From a virus: a DNA stretch of 41,973 nt. A model generated the notes under the pieces. That model made no database searches and was not told the origin of the DNA. It was given only the letters and a program-made list of their open reading frames with translations. Positions 25,096 to 33,797 of the stretch are shown here, one piece after another; position 1 is the stretch's first letter; the number at the start of each line of letters is the position of its first letter. The position numbers were made by a program, and so were the translations under genes. The stretch covers positions 1 through 41,973 of IMG/VR virus record IMGVR_UViG_3300000313_000158; one strand, written 5' to 3'.

Positions 25096-25431
25096 ATGGA
25101 TTTAAACATCACAAAAGAGACAAACAACAAGGATGCAAATGTAACACTTAATGGCATTGATTATGCTTTAGAGTATACTGTTGATTCAACGGACTCAAGC
25201 AAGCCACAGCTAACGTACTTGAAAAGTACGATCTCAGATAAAATAGGAGATGCTAAAGTAAATGTTGGAAATATTATTCTCAATTATGGGAATGTTCGCA
25301 TTGAGAATCTTATTTACACAAACAATTTAGCGCAGTACTTTATAGATTTTCAGGCAATTCTAAAAGACATCTTAGGTGTAGCCGGGGCAACAGAAAGTGC
25401 AAGTCCAGGAGCAGACAACACAACGAAGTAA
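25096..25431 (+). CDS. Small late protein after tail fibre
   Basis: A 111-aa acidic protein with a probable beta-rich core and a disordered Ala/Ser/Thr end. No family recognised. It may be a fibre-assembly helper or a small virion part, judged by position between fibre and holin. Confidence 0.5.
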   Translation: MDLNITKETNNKDANVTLNGIDYALEYTVDSTDSSKPQLTYLKSTISDKIGDAKVNVGNIILNYGNVRIENLIYTNNLAQYFIDFQAILKDILGVAGATESASPGADNTTK

Positions 25432-25465
25432 TCAACAACACAAACACATTATAAAACACGACATT

Positions 25466-25942
25466 ATGAATTTACTTTTTATTTCCTACCTCTTTTCTGG
25501 GGATTATCACAAAATGGCAATATGGTTGTTAGTTGCAGCCATATTGGCTATTATTCCAAATATTGCTAGTGTCATTGACCTTAAGACTGGCATTAATGCA
25601 AGCAAACGTTTAGGTATTTTCAAAACAACATCGTTTGGATTACGGCAGACAATCTCTAAAGACAGAGACTATCTCATGTATTTCTTTCTTCTGTTCTTGA
25701 TTGACTGTTGCTTAAGTTTCTTCATTGATTTTCCGGTGTTATGCATTTTATGTGCAGTAGCTGAAACCATAATAGAGGTGATATCAATTCGAGAGAATCT
25801 AAGCAAAGGGCAAACGAACAATCATGATCCCATAGCATTAATGCAGACAATCGCCACTGCTTACGGTGATGACAAAGCACAAAGGATATTTGACATTATA
25901 AAAGACAAGACAAATGAAAGCAAGTCAACTACTGATCAATAA
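25466..25942 (+). CDS. Holin-like membrane protein
   Basis: A 158-aa protein with three hydrophobic segments (about residues 17-37, 68-85 and 88-107) separated by a basic loop, then a charged cytoplasmic tail. It resembles the phage holin group seen in Bacteroidales. It would open the inner membrane at lysis time and let the endolysin out. ATG 25466 is chosen because the upstream frame (from 25397) is polar and overlaps the previous gene. It overlaps the lysozyme gene by 29 nt. Confidence 0.75.
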   Translation: MNLLFISYLFSGDYHKMAIWLLVAAILAIIPNIASVIDLKTGINASKRLGIFKTTSFGLRQTISKDRDYLMYFFLLFLIDCCLSFFIDFPVLCILCAVAETIIEVISIRENLSKGQTNNHDPIALMQTIATAYGDDKAQRIFDIIKDKTNESKSTTDQ

Positions 25943-26342
25943 GTTAAAAGTGTTTGAGGGCTGTGAGCTTGTAGCCTATCAAGATGCCGTCGGTGTGTGG
26001 ACTATTGGTATAGGTCATACGGCAGGAGTGAAAAAAGGGCAGACGGTCACTTTACACCAGGCAGAAGTACTGTGTAAAGGTGACTTACTAAAAGTTGAAA
26101 CCTATCTCAATAGTTTGAAGATATCCTTTACGCAAGGTCAATTCGATGCGTTGTGTGATTTTGCTTTTAATTTGGGTATAGGGGCATTAGGCAATAGTAC
26201 ACTGTTAAGGAAAATCCGGATTAATATAAATGACAAAACAATACCTAGTGAATTTGTTCGCTGGGTACATGCCGGTGACAAAGTATTGCCGGGATTGGTT
26301 AAACGTCGTGATTGGGAGGCAATGAGATGGCAACAAAAATAA
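25914..26342 (+). CDS. Lysozyme-type endolysin (GH24)
   Basis: A 142-aa muramidase of the phage lysozyme family. The catalytic triad fits the family spacing exactly: E15, eight residues, D24, five residues, T30, followed by GIGHT. It cuts peptidoglycan glycan chains. No signal peptide is seen, so the holin is needed for its release. Overlaps the holin gene by 29 nt and the spanin-like gene by 16 nt. Confidence 0.88.
   Translation: MKASQLLINKLKVFEGCELVAYQDAVGVWTIGIGHTAGVKKGQTVTLHQAEVLCKGDLLKVETYLNSLKISFTQGQFDALCDFAFNLGIGALGNSTLLRKIRININDKTIPSEFVRWVHAGDKVLPGLVKRRDWEAMRWQQK
26315..26319 (+). promoter_or_regulatory. Shine-Dalgarno site for spanin-like gene
   Basis: GGAGG 7 nt before ATG 26327, inside the end of the lysozyme gene. 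It fixes the start codon at 26327 rather than an upstream TTG. Confidence 0.55.
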
Positions 26343-26866
26343 GAATCATATTGGTAGCAGTCTTAATGGCTGCTACCTTCCTTTGCTCTTGCAGGAGCAA
26401 AGAATCGGTAACTAAGGAAACATCTGTGTCTCAAACAGAAACACATCTTTCATTAAAGGATAGTACTACACATTCAAATACCTTCGTTTCTTCAGATACT
26501 ACATATAGTAATGAAGAGACAACCATTCATCAAGTTGTGTATGATACTAGTAAAAAGGACAGTGTTGGCAATTGTCCTATACTATCTGTTACCGATGTCA
26601 ACGCAAAGAAACATTCTGGTTCTAAAGGTAAGAAAGAGCAAGTCTTAACTTCTACTAAAGTGCAAAATACGAAACAGGTCGAGAAACAAAAGACAGTTGA
26701 TAAGAAGAATGATTCTCAAAAGATAATTTCGTCTGTAAAAGAAGTGGACCATTTGATAAGGAACATTTTATTGCTTGTATCGTTTATTGTTATTGTATTT
26801 CTTTTTGTTAGGTATCGATTGAATTTATTGGATCTTGTAAAGAAACTAACGAAACTATTTATATAA
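26327..26866 (+). CDS. Probable unimolecular spanin (u-spanin)
   Basis: A 179-aa protein directly after the lysozyme gene. It has an N-terminal lipoprotein signal ending in LCSC (modified Cys probably C22), a long polar linker of about 120 residues, and a single C-terminal membrane span (about residues 147-162, LLLVSFIVIVFLF) followed by a basic tail. An outer-membrane lipoprotein with an inner-membrane anchor in one chain is the u-spanin design known from phage T1. It would fuse or disrupt the outer membrane as the final step of lysis. The call rests on this topology and the lysis-gene context. Confidence 0.75.
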   Translation: MATKIRIILVAVLMAATFLCSCRSKESVTKETSVSQTETHLSLKDSTTHSNTFVSSDTTYSNEETTIHQVVYDTSKKDSVGNCPILSVTDVNAKKHSGSKGKKEQVLTSTKVQNTKQVEKQKTVDKKNDSQKIISSVKEVDHLIRNILLLVSFIVIVFLFVRYRLNLLDLVKKLTKLFI

Positions 26867-26868
26867 AC

Positions 26869-26949
26869 AGCTATTCGCATGGCGCGCCCAAAGGTACAAA
26901 TACCTTAATCCGATTCTAACGGATTGCACCATGCGAATAGCTATTTTTT
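26869..26949 (+). terminator. Multi-branched terminator after lysis genes
   Basis: AGCTATTCGCATGG (26869-26882) pairs perfectly with CCATGCGAATAGCT (26929-26942), followed by ATTTTTTTT. Inside are two more hairpins: AAGGTA/TACCTT (26891-26906) and AATCCG/CGGATT with a 7-nt loop (26907-26925). The outer stem also holds the palindrome GGCGCGCC (26881-26888). A strong terminator of the late lysis block, unusually built. Confidence 0.8.
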
Positions 26950-26985
26950 TTGTTTTAATTAGGCATTACAAAAGTAATAAAATAT

Positions 26986-27013
26986 TTTGTTGTAGTAAAA
27001 TTATCTATCTTTG
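26986..27013 (+). promoter_or_regulatory. Promoter for the SIR2-protein gene
   Basis: TATCTTTG (27006-27013) is a good -7 box; TTTG at 26986-26989 is a -33 candidate, though the 16-nt spacer is shorter than the usual 19-21. The leader to ATG 27255 would be about 235 nt. The gene therefore has its own promoter, as expected of a prophage moron. Confidence 0.5.
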
Positions 27014-27254
27014 TATTGTTAATTCAGCTTTATTGTAATTAAAAAGTGTATCGCCATATTTCTTGTTTTAGTCGTTCTATTAGTCTATTCCCAAGCATCT
27101 CGTTGTTTTACTCTAAGAAGATTATACCATTACTTAAATCAATTGTGCTATAAAAGTTATTACATTAAGTATAATATTTGTGATAAAATTTATAGTGAAA
27201 TTATTCAATAATTTGGGAAAAAGTGTTTTATTTGCAAATAAAAACACTCATATT

Positions 27255-29828
27255 ATGGAAAATGATTTAAAGCATAAGGAAAAAACAATAGCAGATTTAG
27301 TTAGATTCCTGAAACTAAGACCGGATGATGCTTCTAAATATTCTTTATTGATAGGTTCAGGATGTTCGATAACTTCAGGCGTTAGAAGTGGAGAATCTTT
27401 AATAAAGGAATGGAAAAAAAAAGTATTAGAAGAATCTGGGAAATATAGAGAAGGTATGGATATTGATTCTTTCCTGAAAAAAGAAGAGAATGACTGGTAT
27501 GACGATAAGAATGCATATTCCACTCTTTTTGAAAAGAGATTCGATTTACAGAGTCAAAGACGAGCATTTGTAGAAAGTGAAGTATCTAAAGCAATTCCAT
27601 CTATAGGTTATGCATATTTGGTGAAATTAATAGAAGGAAAATTTTTTAATACTATTTTCACTACTAATTTTGATGATTTATTGAATGAAGCATTTTACAG
27701 ATTCTCGAATGTAGATAAAAGACCATTAGTTTGTGCCCATGACTCCGCGATATCAAGTGTTACAGTTACATCTAAGCGGCCTAAAATAATAAAACTTCAT
27801 GGAGATTATTTATTTGAAGATATAAAAAGTACTTCAAGAGAAACCGAATCTTTACAAGCAAATATGAAAAATAAATTTATAGAATTTGCAAAAGATTATG
27901 GATTGATAGTAGTCGGATATGCTGGTAACGATAGATCAATAATGGATATTTTGGTTTCATTGTTAAAGAAAGAGGATTATTTTAGGAGTGGAATTTATTG
28001 GTGTATCAAAGATGATGCGGCAATTTCAGATGAATTAAAGAGACTTCTGTGGAAAGATCGGGTTTATTTTGTTAAAATAGATGGATTTGATGAACTAATG
28101 GCAGAGCTTAATAAAGAGCTAAATGAAGGAGCGTTACCTATTGATAATGCAATGTTGAGTAGTGAAAATCAGCAAAAATTAATTAAGAGTTTAACCTCAA
28201 ATGAAGTGGTTCGACAATATAAGTCAAAAATTATACAAGAAGATTGTCAAAAGTTACAAAAACAATTAAAGAAGAATATGTTTGAGAATTTCCTTAGACA
28301 GACAGATTTTGGTACAGAAAAAAATGAAAATAGAAAAGGATCTGATAGGGCTAAAAGGAAAAATGGCTATCCTGATTTAAGTGATGCTGAAAAAGAGGGA
28401 ATAACCGATGTAAGGATTTCGTTTGTAGAGGATGATATCGTCGCAGTGAAAAATAAAATTGAATTGAGTTTGCAGAAGAATATAATGGATTCTCGATATA
28501 AAATATATTTATTACAGATGAAGTTGGATTTGATCAAATCTAGTAAATATAATTATGATGATTATAAAAATACATTAGATGAACTTATTAGAATTGATCC
28601 ATATTCTGAAAAATATTATATAAATGCTATTAATACTTTTAATAAAATAGATATAAAGTTATCATATATCGATAAAATAATGAGTATATATCCCAATGAT
28701 TATTTTCTGTATCTTAGAAAGGCTTTGATATATAGTGATATATATAAATCAGTAGCAGATAAAAGTGAAATTCAGATAGATAAAGTGGTAAGTTACTTCA
28801 ATAAAAGTATAGAATTAAATGGTAGCATATCTAATGATGCTTGGGTGAAATTATGTGATTTTTATGGCATGATATATAAGAATGATAAAGACAAATTAAT
28901 CTCTGGGATAAAAGAATTATTGCCTATCTATGAGAAACAGGATAAGTATCATCCAAATTATTTAAAAGTGTGTTCTAGTAATTATAAGATATTGCATTTT
29001 GACATAGAAAATCAATTGAAGGATGGATATGATTTTGCAAAGAAATCAGATAGTTCTAGTAGGGTTGAATCTGTTTTGATACTTCTTTTGAAGTATTTAA
29101 AAGGTGAAAGTAAAAAAACAGATTTGGATAGTTATATGGAAGATTATGAAAAATGCTTTATACCATCGTCTGACTATTTAATAGAAAAGGCAACAATATT
29201 AGCGGAATTAAATAACAAAATTCATGAAGCTATAGAGATATTAGAAAAGATTGATAATGGAATGGTATATGGTTATTTAATACGTTTATATTCTATAACG
29301 AAACAGAAGGATAAAGCAAAAGAACTTGTTGATAAATTTGGTGACTTAGATTTTGATCTTATTGTTTCGTATTATTTAGATTTTGGAATGTATGATGAGC
29401 TTGTAAAAACTCTTGATAAGTATTGGGCGGAATCAAATCCTGTCGATTTTGTGTCATTTATTTCTTATTCATATGCAAAAATTCAACTAAATGATTCTTC
29501 GATTTTTAAGCAGATAAAAAAATATTATGATAACCCAATTACTTGTTTACCTGAAATTATGATTAATTATTTCATTGCAGATGAAATGTATAACAAGCGA
29601 ATTGATAAGAATAAGATAAAGAGTAAGATAATAGATAAAGGAACATATATAGATAGTGTTCTTGGGGCTGCATATTCTCTTATTGGTGACGAGAACAATG
29701 CTTTTATTCATATACAAAACGCTATATATAAGGATGCTTTATTAAAATATTCTGTTAGAGATTGGCCAGCATTTAAAAAATATAGAGAAAATCCTAAATT
29801 CAAAAAAATAGTAGGACTAGATGTGTGA
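27255..29828 (+). CDS. SIR2-domain protein with helical-repeat C-terminus
   Basis: An 857-aa protein. Residues 30-240 form a SIR2-type NAD-binding domain: GSGCSITSG (34-42), TTNFDDLL (136-143, catalytic N138), KLHGDY (180-185, catalytic H182) and VVGYAGND (219-226). The remaining 600 residues look like an alpha-helical repeat array, probably TPR-like, for sensing or binding a partner. Many anti-phage SIR2 proteins (for example the DSR type) have this design and deplete NAD after infection, killing the cell. Start ATG 27255 is favoured over an upstream frame from 27180 because it begins the conserved part. AT-rich and with its own promoter, so it may be expressed from the prophage. Confidence 0.8.
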   Translation: MENDLKHKEKTIADLVRFLKLRPDDASKYSLLIGSGCSITSGVRSGESLIKEWKKKVLEESGKYREGMDIDSFLKKEENDWYDDKNAYSTLFEKRFDLQSQRRAFVESEVSKAIPSIGYAYLVKLIEGKFFNTIFTTNFDDLLNEAFYRFSNVDKRPLVCAHDSAISSVTVTSKRPKIIKLHGDYLFEDIKSTSRETESLQANMKNKFIEFAKDYGLIVVGYAGNDRSIMDILVSLLKKEDYFRSGIYWCIKDDAAISDELKRLLWKDRVYFVKIDGFDELMAELNKELNEGALPIDNAMLSSENQQKLIKSLTSNEVVRQYKSKIIQEDCQKLQKQLKKNMFENFLRQTDFGTEKNENRKGSDRAKRKNGYPDLSDAEKEGITDVRISFVEDDIVAVKNKIELSLQKNIMDSRYKIYLLQMKLDLIKSSKYNYDDYKNTLDELIRIDPYSEKYYINAINTFNKIDIKLSYIDKIMSIYPNDYFLYLRKALIYSDIYKSVADKSEIQIDKVVSYFNKSIELNGSISNDAWVKLCDFYGMIYKNDKDKLISGIKELLPIYEKQDKYHPNYLKVCSSNYKILHFDIENQLKDGYDFAKKSDSSSRVESVLILLLKYLKGESKKTDLDSYMEDYEKCFIPSSDYLIEKATILAELNNKIHEAIEILEKIDNGMVYGYLIRLYSITKQKDKAKELVDKFGDLDFDLIVSYYLDFGMYDELVKTLDKYWAESNPVDFVSFISYSYAKIQLNDSSIFKQIKKYYDNPITCLPEIMINYFIADEMYNKRIDKNKIKSKIIDKGTYIDSVLGAAYSLIGDENNAFIHIQNAIYKDALLKYSVRDWPAFKKYRENPKFKKIVGLDV

Positions 29829-29965
29829 TTACAAGGAAAGAACTTGATAGATTTACTAATGGCAGTCACGAAATGTTTCGACTTTGTGGCATAATGAAAA
29901 TAATTTTCAACTTGTTGTTAAGTAAGAATGATTTGTTGAATTTATTTGAAAATGATAGGATATGA
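29825..29965 (+). CDS. Possible 46-aa peptide coupled to the SIR2 gene
   Basis: GTG at 29825 overlaps the SIR2 stop (GTGTGA), then a 46-codon frame runs to TGA 29963-29965, including MFRLCGIMKIIFNLLLSKND. The 4-nt overlap is typical of coupled translation. The peptide has a hydrophobic middle and no known family. It could be a real small partner, a remnant, or chance. Confidence 0.3.
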   Translation: MITRKELDRFTNGSHEMFRLCGIMKIIFNLLLSKNDLLNLFENDRI

Positions 29966-30125
29966 TGTTAAAATAGAATACAAAACCATAATAGGATTAT
30001 TTCTTTACTTAAAATAATCTTATTATTTTTATTATATTTTTACTATTTTTGTGGTAATTAAAATATGGCTGCACACATATGTTTAATTTAGCAAGAAGAT
30101 TATGTGCAGATAATCATCTATTAAA
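29966..30125. promoter_or_regulatory. Gap with possible promoter before lipoprotein gene
   Basis: An AT-rich 160-nt gap. TATTTTTG at 30044-30051 matches the -7 consensus, but no TTTG lies 19-21 nt upstream. It could drive the lipoprotein and following genes. Nothing else seen. Confidence 0.35.
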
Positions 30126-30752
30126 ATGTATATGAAAAAAATTATTTATCTTTTACTTTTTATAGGCTTCACATCCTGTAGTAGCAATAAAGCCAGAAAT
30201 GATGCCGCTAGTACAGCCGATTCTATTCGTGTTTCTGATTCTACTGCCGCGTTAGCTGCAGAAGCTGCGGCGGTAGAAGCTGCAGGAGGATCTAATGCAT
30301 CAAACGCATCGTCAAAAGGAAACGTTTCTAATAATTGGGAGTATACCAGCGATGAAGATGAAATGTCTGGAAAGAAAAGTTACTATGCAAGTTGTACATC
30401 AAAGAACATGGTAGAGTTTAGTTTCCCTTATGATGGAGGGAGTAATTTATTTATTAGTATTCGTAAAAGTCCTAAATATGGGCATGATGTTTATATTAAG
30501 ATTAGCAAAGGACAATTCAATAGTGATATAGATGGCGAAAGTATTTTAGCAAGATTCGACAAAGGAGCTATAAAAAGATTTTCTTGCTCAACATCTTCAG
30601 ATGGATCTGCAGATGTACTATTTGTAGATAATTGGAGATTATTCTTGAAGAATTTGAAGAAATCTAAGACCTGTAAGATACAATGTTCATTTTATCAGGA
30701 AGGTGATCAAACCTTTTCTTTTGACATTGGCGGATTAACGTGGAATCATTGA
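30126..30752 (+). CDS. Lipoprotein with conserved beta-rich domain
   Basis: A 208-aa exported lipoprotein. The signal MKKIIYLLLFIGFTSC ends in a lipobox (the Cys of TSC is the likely lipid site); a Ser/Ala-rich linker runs to about residue 70. The C-terminal 130 residues are beta-rich, with GQFNSDIDGESILARFDKG, a pattern I have seen in small proteins of many bacteria and phages, function unknown. As an envelope protein in a prophage moron it may block superinfection. An ATG at 30132 is an equally good start. Confidence 0.65.
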   Translation: MYMKKIIYLLLFIGFTSCSSNKARNDAASTADSIRVSDSTAALAAEAAAVEAAGGSNASNASSKGNVSNNWEYTSDEDEMSGKKSYYASCTSKNMVEFSFPYDGGSNLFISIRKSPKYGHDVYIKISKGQFNSDIDGESILARFDKGAIKRFSCSTSSDGSADVLFVDNWRLFLKNLKKSKTCKIQCSFYQEGDQTFSFDIGGLTWNH

Positions 30753-30805
30753 GAAATAATGCACATAACTGATAAATATATTGTTGAATGTTATAAATAA
30801 TAATT

Positions 30806-31369
30806 ATGGGAATATTTATTTCACTAGTCATTGCTCTTGCTTTTTTCTTAGTTTTAATCATAATTGCTTCATCATATTTTAAGAGTACAGGAAAAATTTA
30901 TCTTGCAGAAGATGCCCCTGTAGAGTTACCGAAAGAAAAAAGAATTTATAAGAATCTAAAGCCTATAGGGAATTACGTAGGTGGGCATCCATATATTGAT
31001 GATTTCATCCAGGATGTAAAGTATAAAATTGAAGATGGAGATATTATTCTCTATTCTTATAGATCCGCAGGCTTTGGAAATTATAAAGAGGTCGCTCGTA
31101 TTGCTATCACAAGCATTAATAACGTGGAAATCAAAGATGCGTCACAAATTCATCGTGAAGTGACTCTTGGGCGATTACTTTTAGTTGGGATCTTTTCTTT
31201 GGCATGGAGAAAGAAGAAAGTAGATGAAATGTCCTTTGTTGTTATTGACTGGTCTTTAGGTAAATTCAGCAATCAAACAACTTTCGTTTTTGAGGGAGAT
31301 TCTGCAATGCAGAAGGCAAATATTGTGAGGAATAATCTCATTCGTAATTATCAAAAAGGACTTGATTGA
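30806..31369 (+). CDS. Membrane-anchored protein with PH-like domain
   Basis: A 187-aa protein with an N-terminal membrane span (about residues 4-24, SLVIALAFFLVLIIIASSYF). The soluble part is beta-rich (VARIAITSINNVEIKD, then RLLLVGIFSLAWRKKKVDEM and strands), similar to bacterial PH-like domains, which often bind lipids or proteins. It sits 53 nt after the lipoprotein gene and 33 nt before the TPR protein gene in one apparent operon. Function unknown. Confidence 0.6.
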   Translation: MGIFISLVIALAFFLVLIIIASSYFKSTGKIYLAEDAPVELPKEKRIYKNLKPIGNYVGGHPYIDDFIQDVKYKIEDGDIILYSYRSAGFGNYKEVARIAITSINNVEIKDASQIHREVTLGRLLLVGIFSLAWRKKKVDEMSFVVIDWSLGKFSNQTTFVFEGDSAMQKANIVRNNLIRNYQKGLD

Positions 31370-31402
31370 TTTAAAGTATGTTCATTTAAAAATTATATTA
31401 TT

Positions 31403-33787
31403 ATGGATAACGATTTTGAAATAAATAAAGAGATTGAAAAGTTAACGCATCAAATCAACGATAATAGAAAGAATGCGGAGCTATATTATCTCAGAGCAAA
31501 TACAAAAGGTCAGTTGAGAAAATTTTCCGAAGCACTTGAAGATTATGATGAAGCGATAAGATTAAAATCGGACTTTGCTGATGCTTATTATTTCAGGGCG
31601 AATACAAATAGTCAATTGAGAAAATTCCCTGAAGCGCTTCAAGATTATGATAAAGCGATAGATCTTAAAACTCAATATTTGGCAAAAGCTTATTATTTTA
31701 AAGCAAATGCAAAAGGTCAATTAGGTAAATTTCTTGAATCGCTTGAAGATTATGACGAAGCGATAAGATTAGAGCCAGGCTTTGCTGATGCATATTATTC
31801 TAGAGCGACTGCAAAAGGACAATTGGGAAGATTTTCTGAATCACTTGAAGATTATGATAAGACGATAAAATTAAAACCGGACTTTGCAGATGCTTATTAT
31901 TACAGAGCGAATACAGAAAGTCAATTGGGTAAATTTCCTGAAGCGCTTGAAGATTATGACGAAGCGATAAGTTTAAAACCGGACTATACTGATGCTTATT
32001 ATTTCAGAGCAAATATAAAAGGTAGATTGGGTAAATTTCCTGAAGCGCTTGAAGATTATGACGAAGCGATAAGATTAAAACCGGGCTATACTAAAGCCTA
32101 TTGCTTTAGAGCAAATACAAAAAGTCAATTGGGGAAATTTTCCGAAGCACTTCAAGATCATGACGAAGCGATAAGATTAAAACCGGATTTTGCTGATGCT
32201 TATTTTTTTAGAGCAAATACAAAAGGTCAAATGAAACAATTTCCCGAAGCACTCCAAGATTATGATAAAGCGATAAATTTTAAAACTCAACATTTGGTTG
32301 ATGCTTATTATTTCAGAGCAAATGTAAAAAGTCTATTGAGAAAATTTTCTGAAGCGCTTCAAGATTATGACGAAGTGATAATATTAAAACCGGGCTTTGC
32401 TGATGCTTATTATTACAGAGCAAATATAAAAGGTCAATTGGGGAAATTTGATGGAGCGCTTGAAGATTATGACGAAGCGATAATATTAAAACGGGACTTT
32501 GCTGTAGCCTATTATTTTAGAGGTAATATTTACAGTCAAAAAGAAAATATTAGTAAAGCAGATGAGGACTATGAAGAATGTATCAAAATATTTATTAAAG
32601 AAAATAAAGAGTTTATTGAAATTTTACCATTATTTAGAGATGACCAAATAGAAAATATGTTGTGTCTATTCTTTAAAAATAATGAAGCTTGTGAGTTTTA
32701 TAAAATTATAGGATCAGAAGGAAGGAATAATGAAAAGAGATATAGAAACATCTATGTATATATGTGGAAAATATTCCGTAAACTCATTATAGAACAAAAT
32801 AATAGTCAAGAATATGCGCATTATACTAGAAAAAATACGGCAACAAAATTAATTATTGAGAAGTCGAAATTCTGGCTTTCGCCTATTATAACAACTAATG
32901 ATTCTAAAGAAGGAAAAACTTTGTTTGAAAGTCTCGGAATAAGTGAACAAATATATGAAGAACAGAAAGATCTACAAGCGTTTATTGGATGTTTTACTTT
33001 TAACAGTAATAATTTAAATCAATATAGGTTGTATGGGAAAGAGAATCTAGAAGAAGGTACGGGTATTAGTCTTGTGCTGAATAATGATTTTTTTGCTTCT
33101 CCAAGTATATATGGTAACATTGCTTGGCCAGCATATTACTCAAAAGATGAAAGTGTGGTAGAAAGCGAAAAAGAGAATGTAAGGTATCCTTTATTTAGAT
33201 GTATTTATCTTGTTCTTAATGGCAACAAAATGTCTATCGATGTATCAGGAAAGGATAGTACGGATTATCTAAAAAAATTAAAGATACAAAATGTAAATCT
33301 TCAAAAAAAAATCGAAAAGATATGTAAGAGTATAGATAAAAAAAACTTGAATGGAATAATTAAAGATTTTAAATTAATAAGAGACCAAATAGATGAAATA
33401 AGTGGTTTTAAAGATGATATACAAAGACTATTGCAAAAAATAAAATCTGAAATAAATAAGAAAGGTCTTAAAAACGAGATTATTCGTAATTTACTATTAC
33501 CAATACGTTTTTTAGTAAAAGATGCGGCTTTCAAAGAAGAGCAAGAGTGTAGAATTATTTGTGTAAAAGATGTTGATGCAGATGCAAGAAAGAGTGAGAA
33601 TAAAAGAGAAATAAAGTTCACTGATGAATATTCTCAAATGCATGTTGAATATAGGAAAATGACAGATGAGTGTTTGGAAAAGGTAATATTTGGACCTAAA
33701 GCAAGAGGTTTTAATGTTTTTAAAGAGGCATTAAAGCATGAAAAAATTGAATGCGAATGTGAAGAGTCTGGGCTTCCACTAGCTTAG
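31403..33787 (+). CDS. TPR-repeat protein with C-terminal DUF2971-like domain
   Basis: A 794-aa protein. Residues 22-395 contain eleven near-identical 34-35-residue TPR units (core DAYYFRANTKGQLGKFPEAL then EDYDEAIRLKP). Residues about 465-794 resemble DUF2971: HYTRKNTATKLIIEKSKFWL near 470, then IITTNDSKEGK, CFTFNSNNLNQYRLYG, a beta-rich region and the closing KVIFGPKARG. In DUF2971 proteins the opening H-Y-T recalls the ADP-ribosyltransferase motif, but this is only a resemblance. The TPR part would bind a partner and the C-terminal part act on it. It forms the last gene of the second island. Confidence 0.65.
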   Translation: MDNDFEINKEIEKLTHQINDNRKNAELYYLRANTKGQLRKFSEALEDYDEAIRLKSDFADAYYFRANTNSQLRKFPEALQDYDKAIDLKTQYLAKAYYFKANAKGQLGKFLESLEDYDEAIRLEPGFADAYYSRATAKGQLGRFSESLEDYDKTIKLKPDFADAYYYRANTESQLGKFPEALEDYDEAISLKPDYTDAYYFRANIKGRLGKFPEALEDYDEAIRLKPGYTKAYCFRANTKSQLGKFSEALQDHDEAIRLKPDFADAYFFRANTKGQMKQFPEALQDYDKAINFKTQHLVDAYYFRANVKSLLRKFSEALQDYDEVIILKPGFADAYYYRANIKGQLGKFDGALEDYDEAIILKRDFAVAYYFRGNIYSQKENISKADEDYEECIKIFIKENKEFIEILPLFRDDQIENMLCLFFKNNEACEFYKIIGSEGRNNEKRYRNIYVYMWKIFRKLIIEQNNSQEYAHYTRKNTATKLIIEKSKFWLSPIITTNDSKEGKTLFESLGISEQIYEEQKDLQAFIGCFTFNSNNLNQYRLYGKENLEEGTGISLVLNNDFFASPSIYGNIAWPAYYSKDESVVESEKENVRYPLFRCIYLVLNGNKMSIDVSGKDSTDYLKKLKIQNVNLQKKIEKICKSIDKKNLNGIIKDFKLIRDQIDEISGFKDDIQRLLQKIKSEINKKGLKNEIIRNLLLPIRFLVKDAAFKEEQECRIICVKDVDADARKSENKREIKFTDEYSQMHVEYRKMTDECLEKVIFGPKARGFNVFKEALKHEKIECECEESGLPLA
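31463..32590 (+). repeat. Eleven tandem ~102-nt TPR-coding repeats
   Basis: Units of about 102 nt (some 105) repeat inside the TPR gene, with long matching runs such as GAAGCGCTTGAAGATTATGA. They can recombine, so the repeat count may vary between strains. Confidence 0.75.
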
Positions 33788-33797
33788 AATAAAATAT

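Noticed and set aside
26869-26949. Cloverleaf-like fold with a 7-nt loop, possible tRNA
   Set aside because: The closing stem is 14 bp, there is no T-arm, no CCA-like end and a U-run follows; it fits a terminator.
31463-32590. Regular ~102-nt repeats that could suggest a CRISPR array
   Set aside because: The repeats are coding TPR units in one open frame, without unique spacers.
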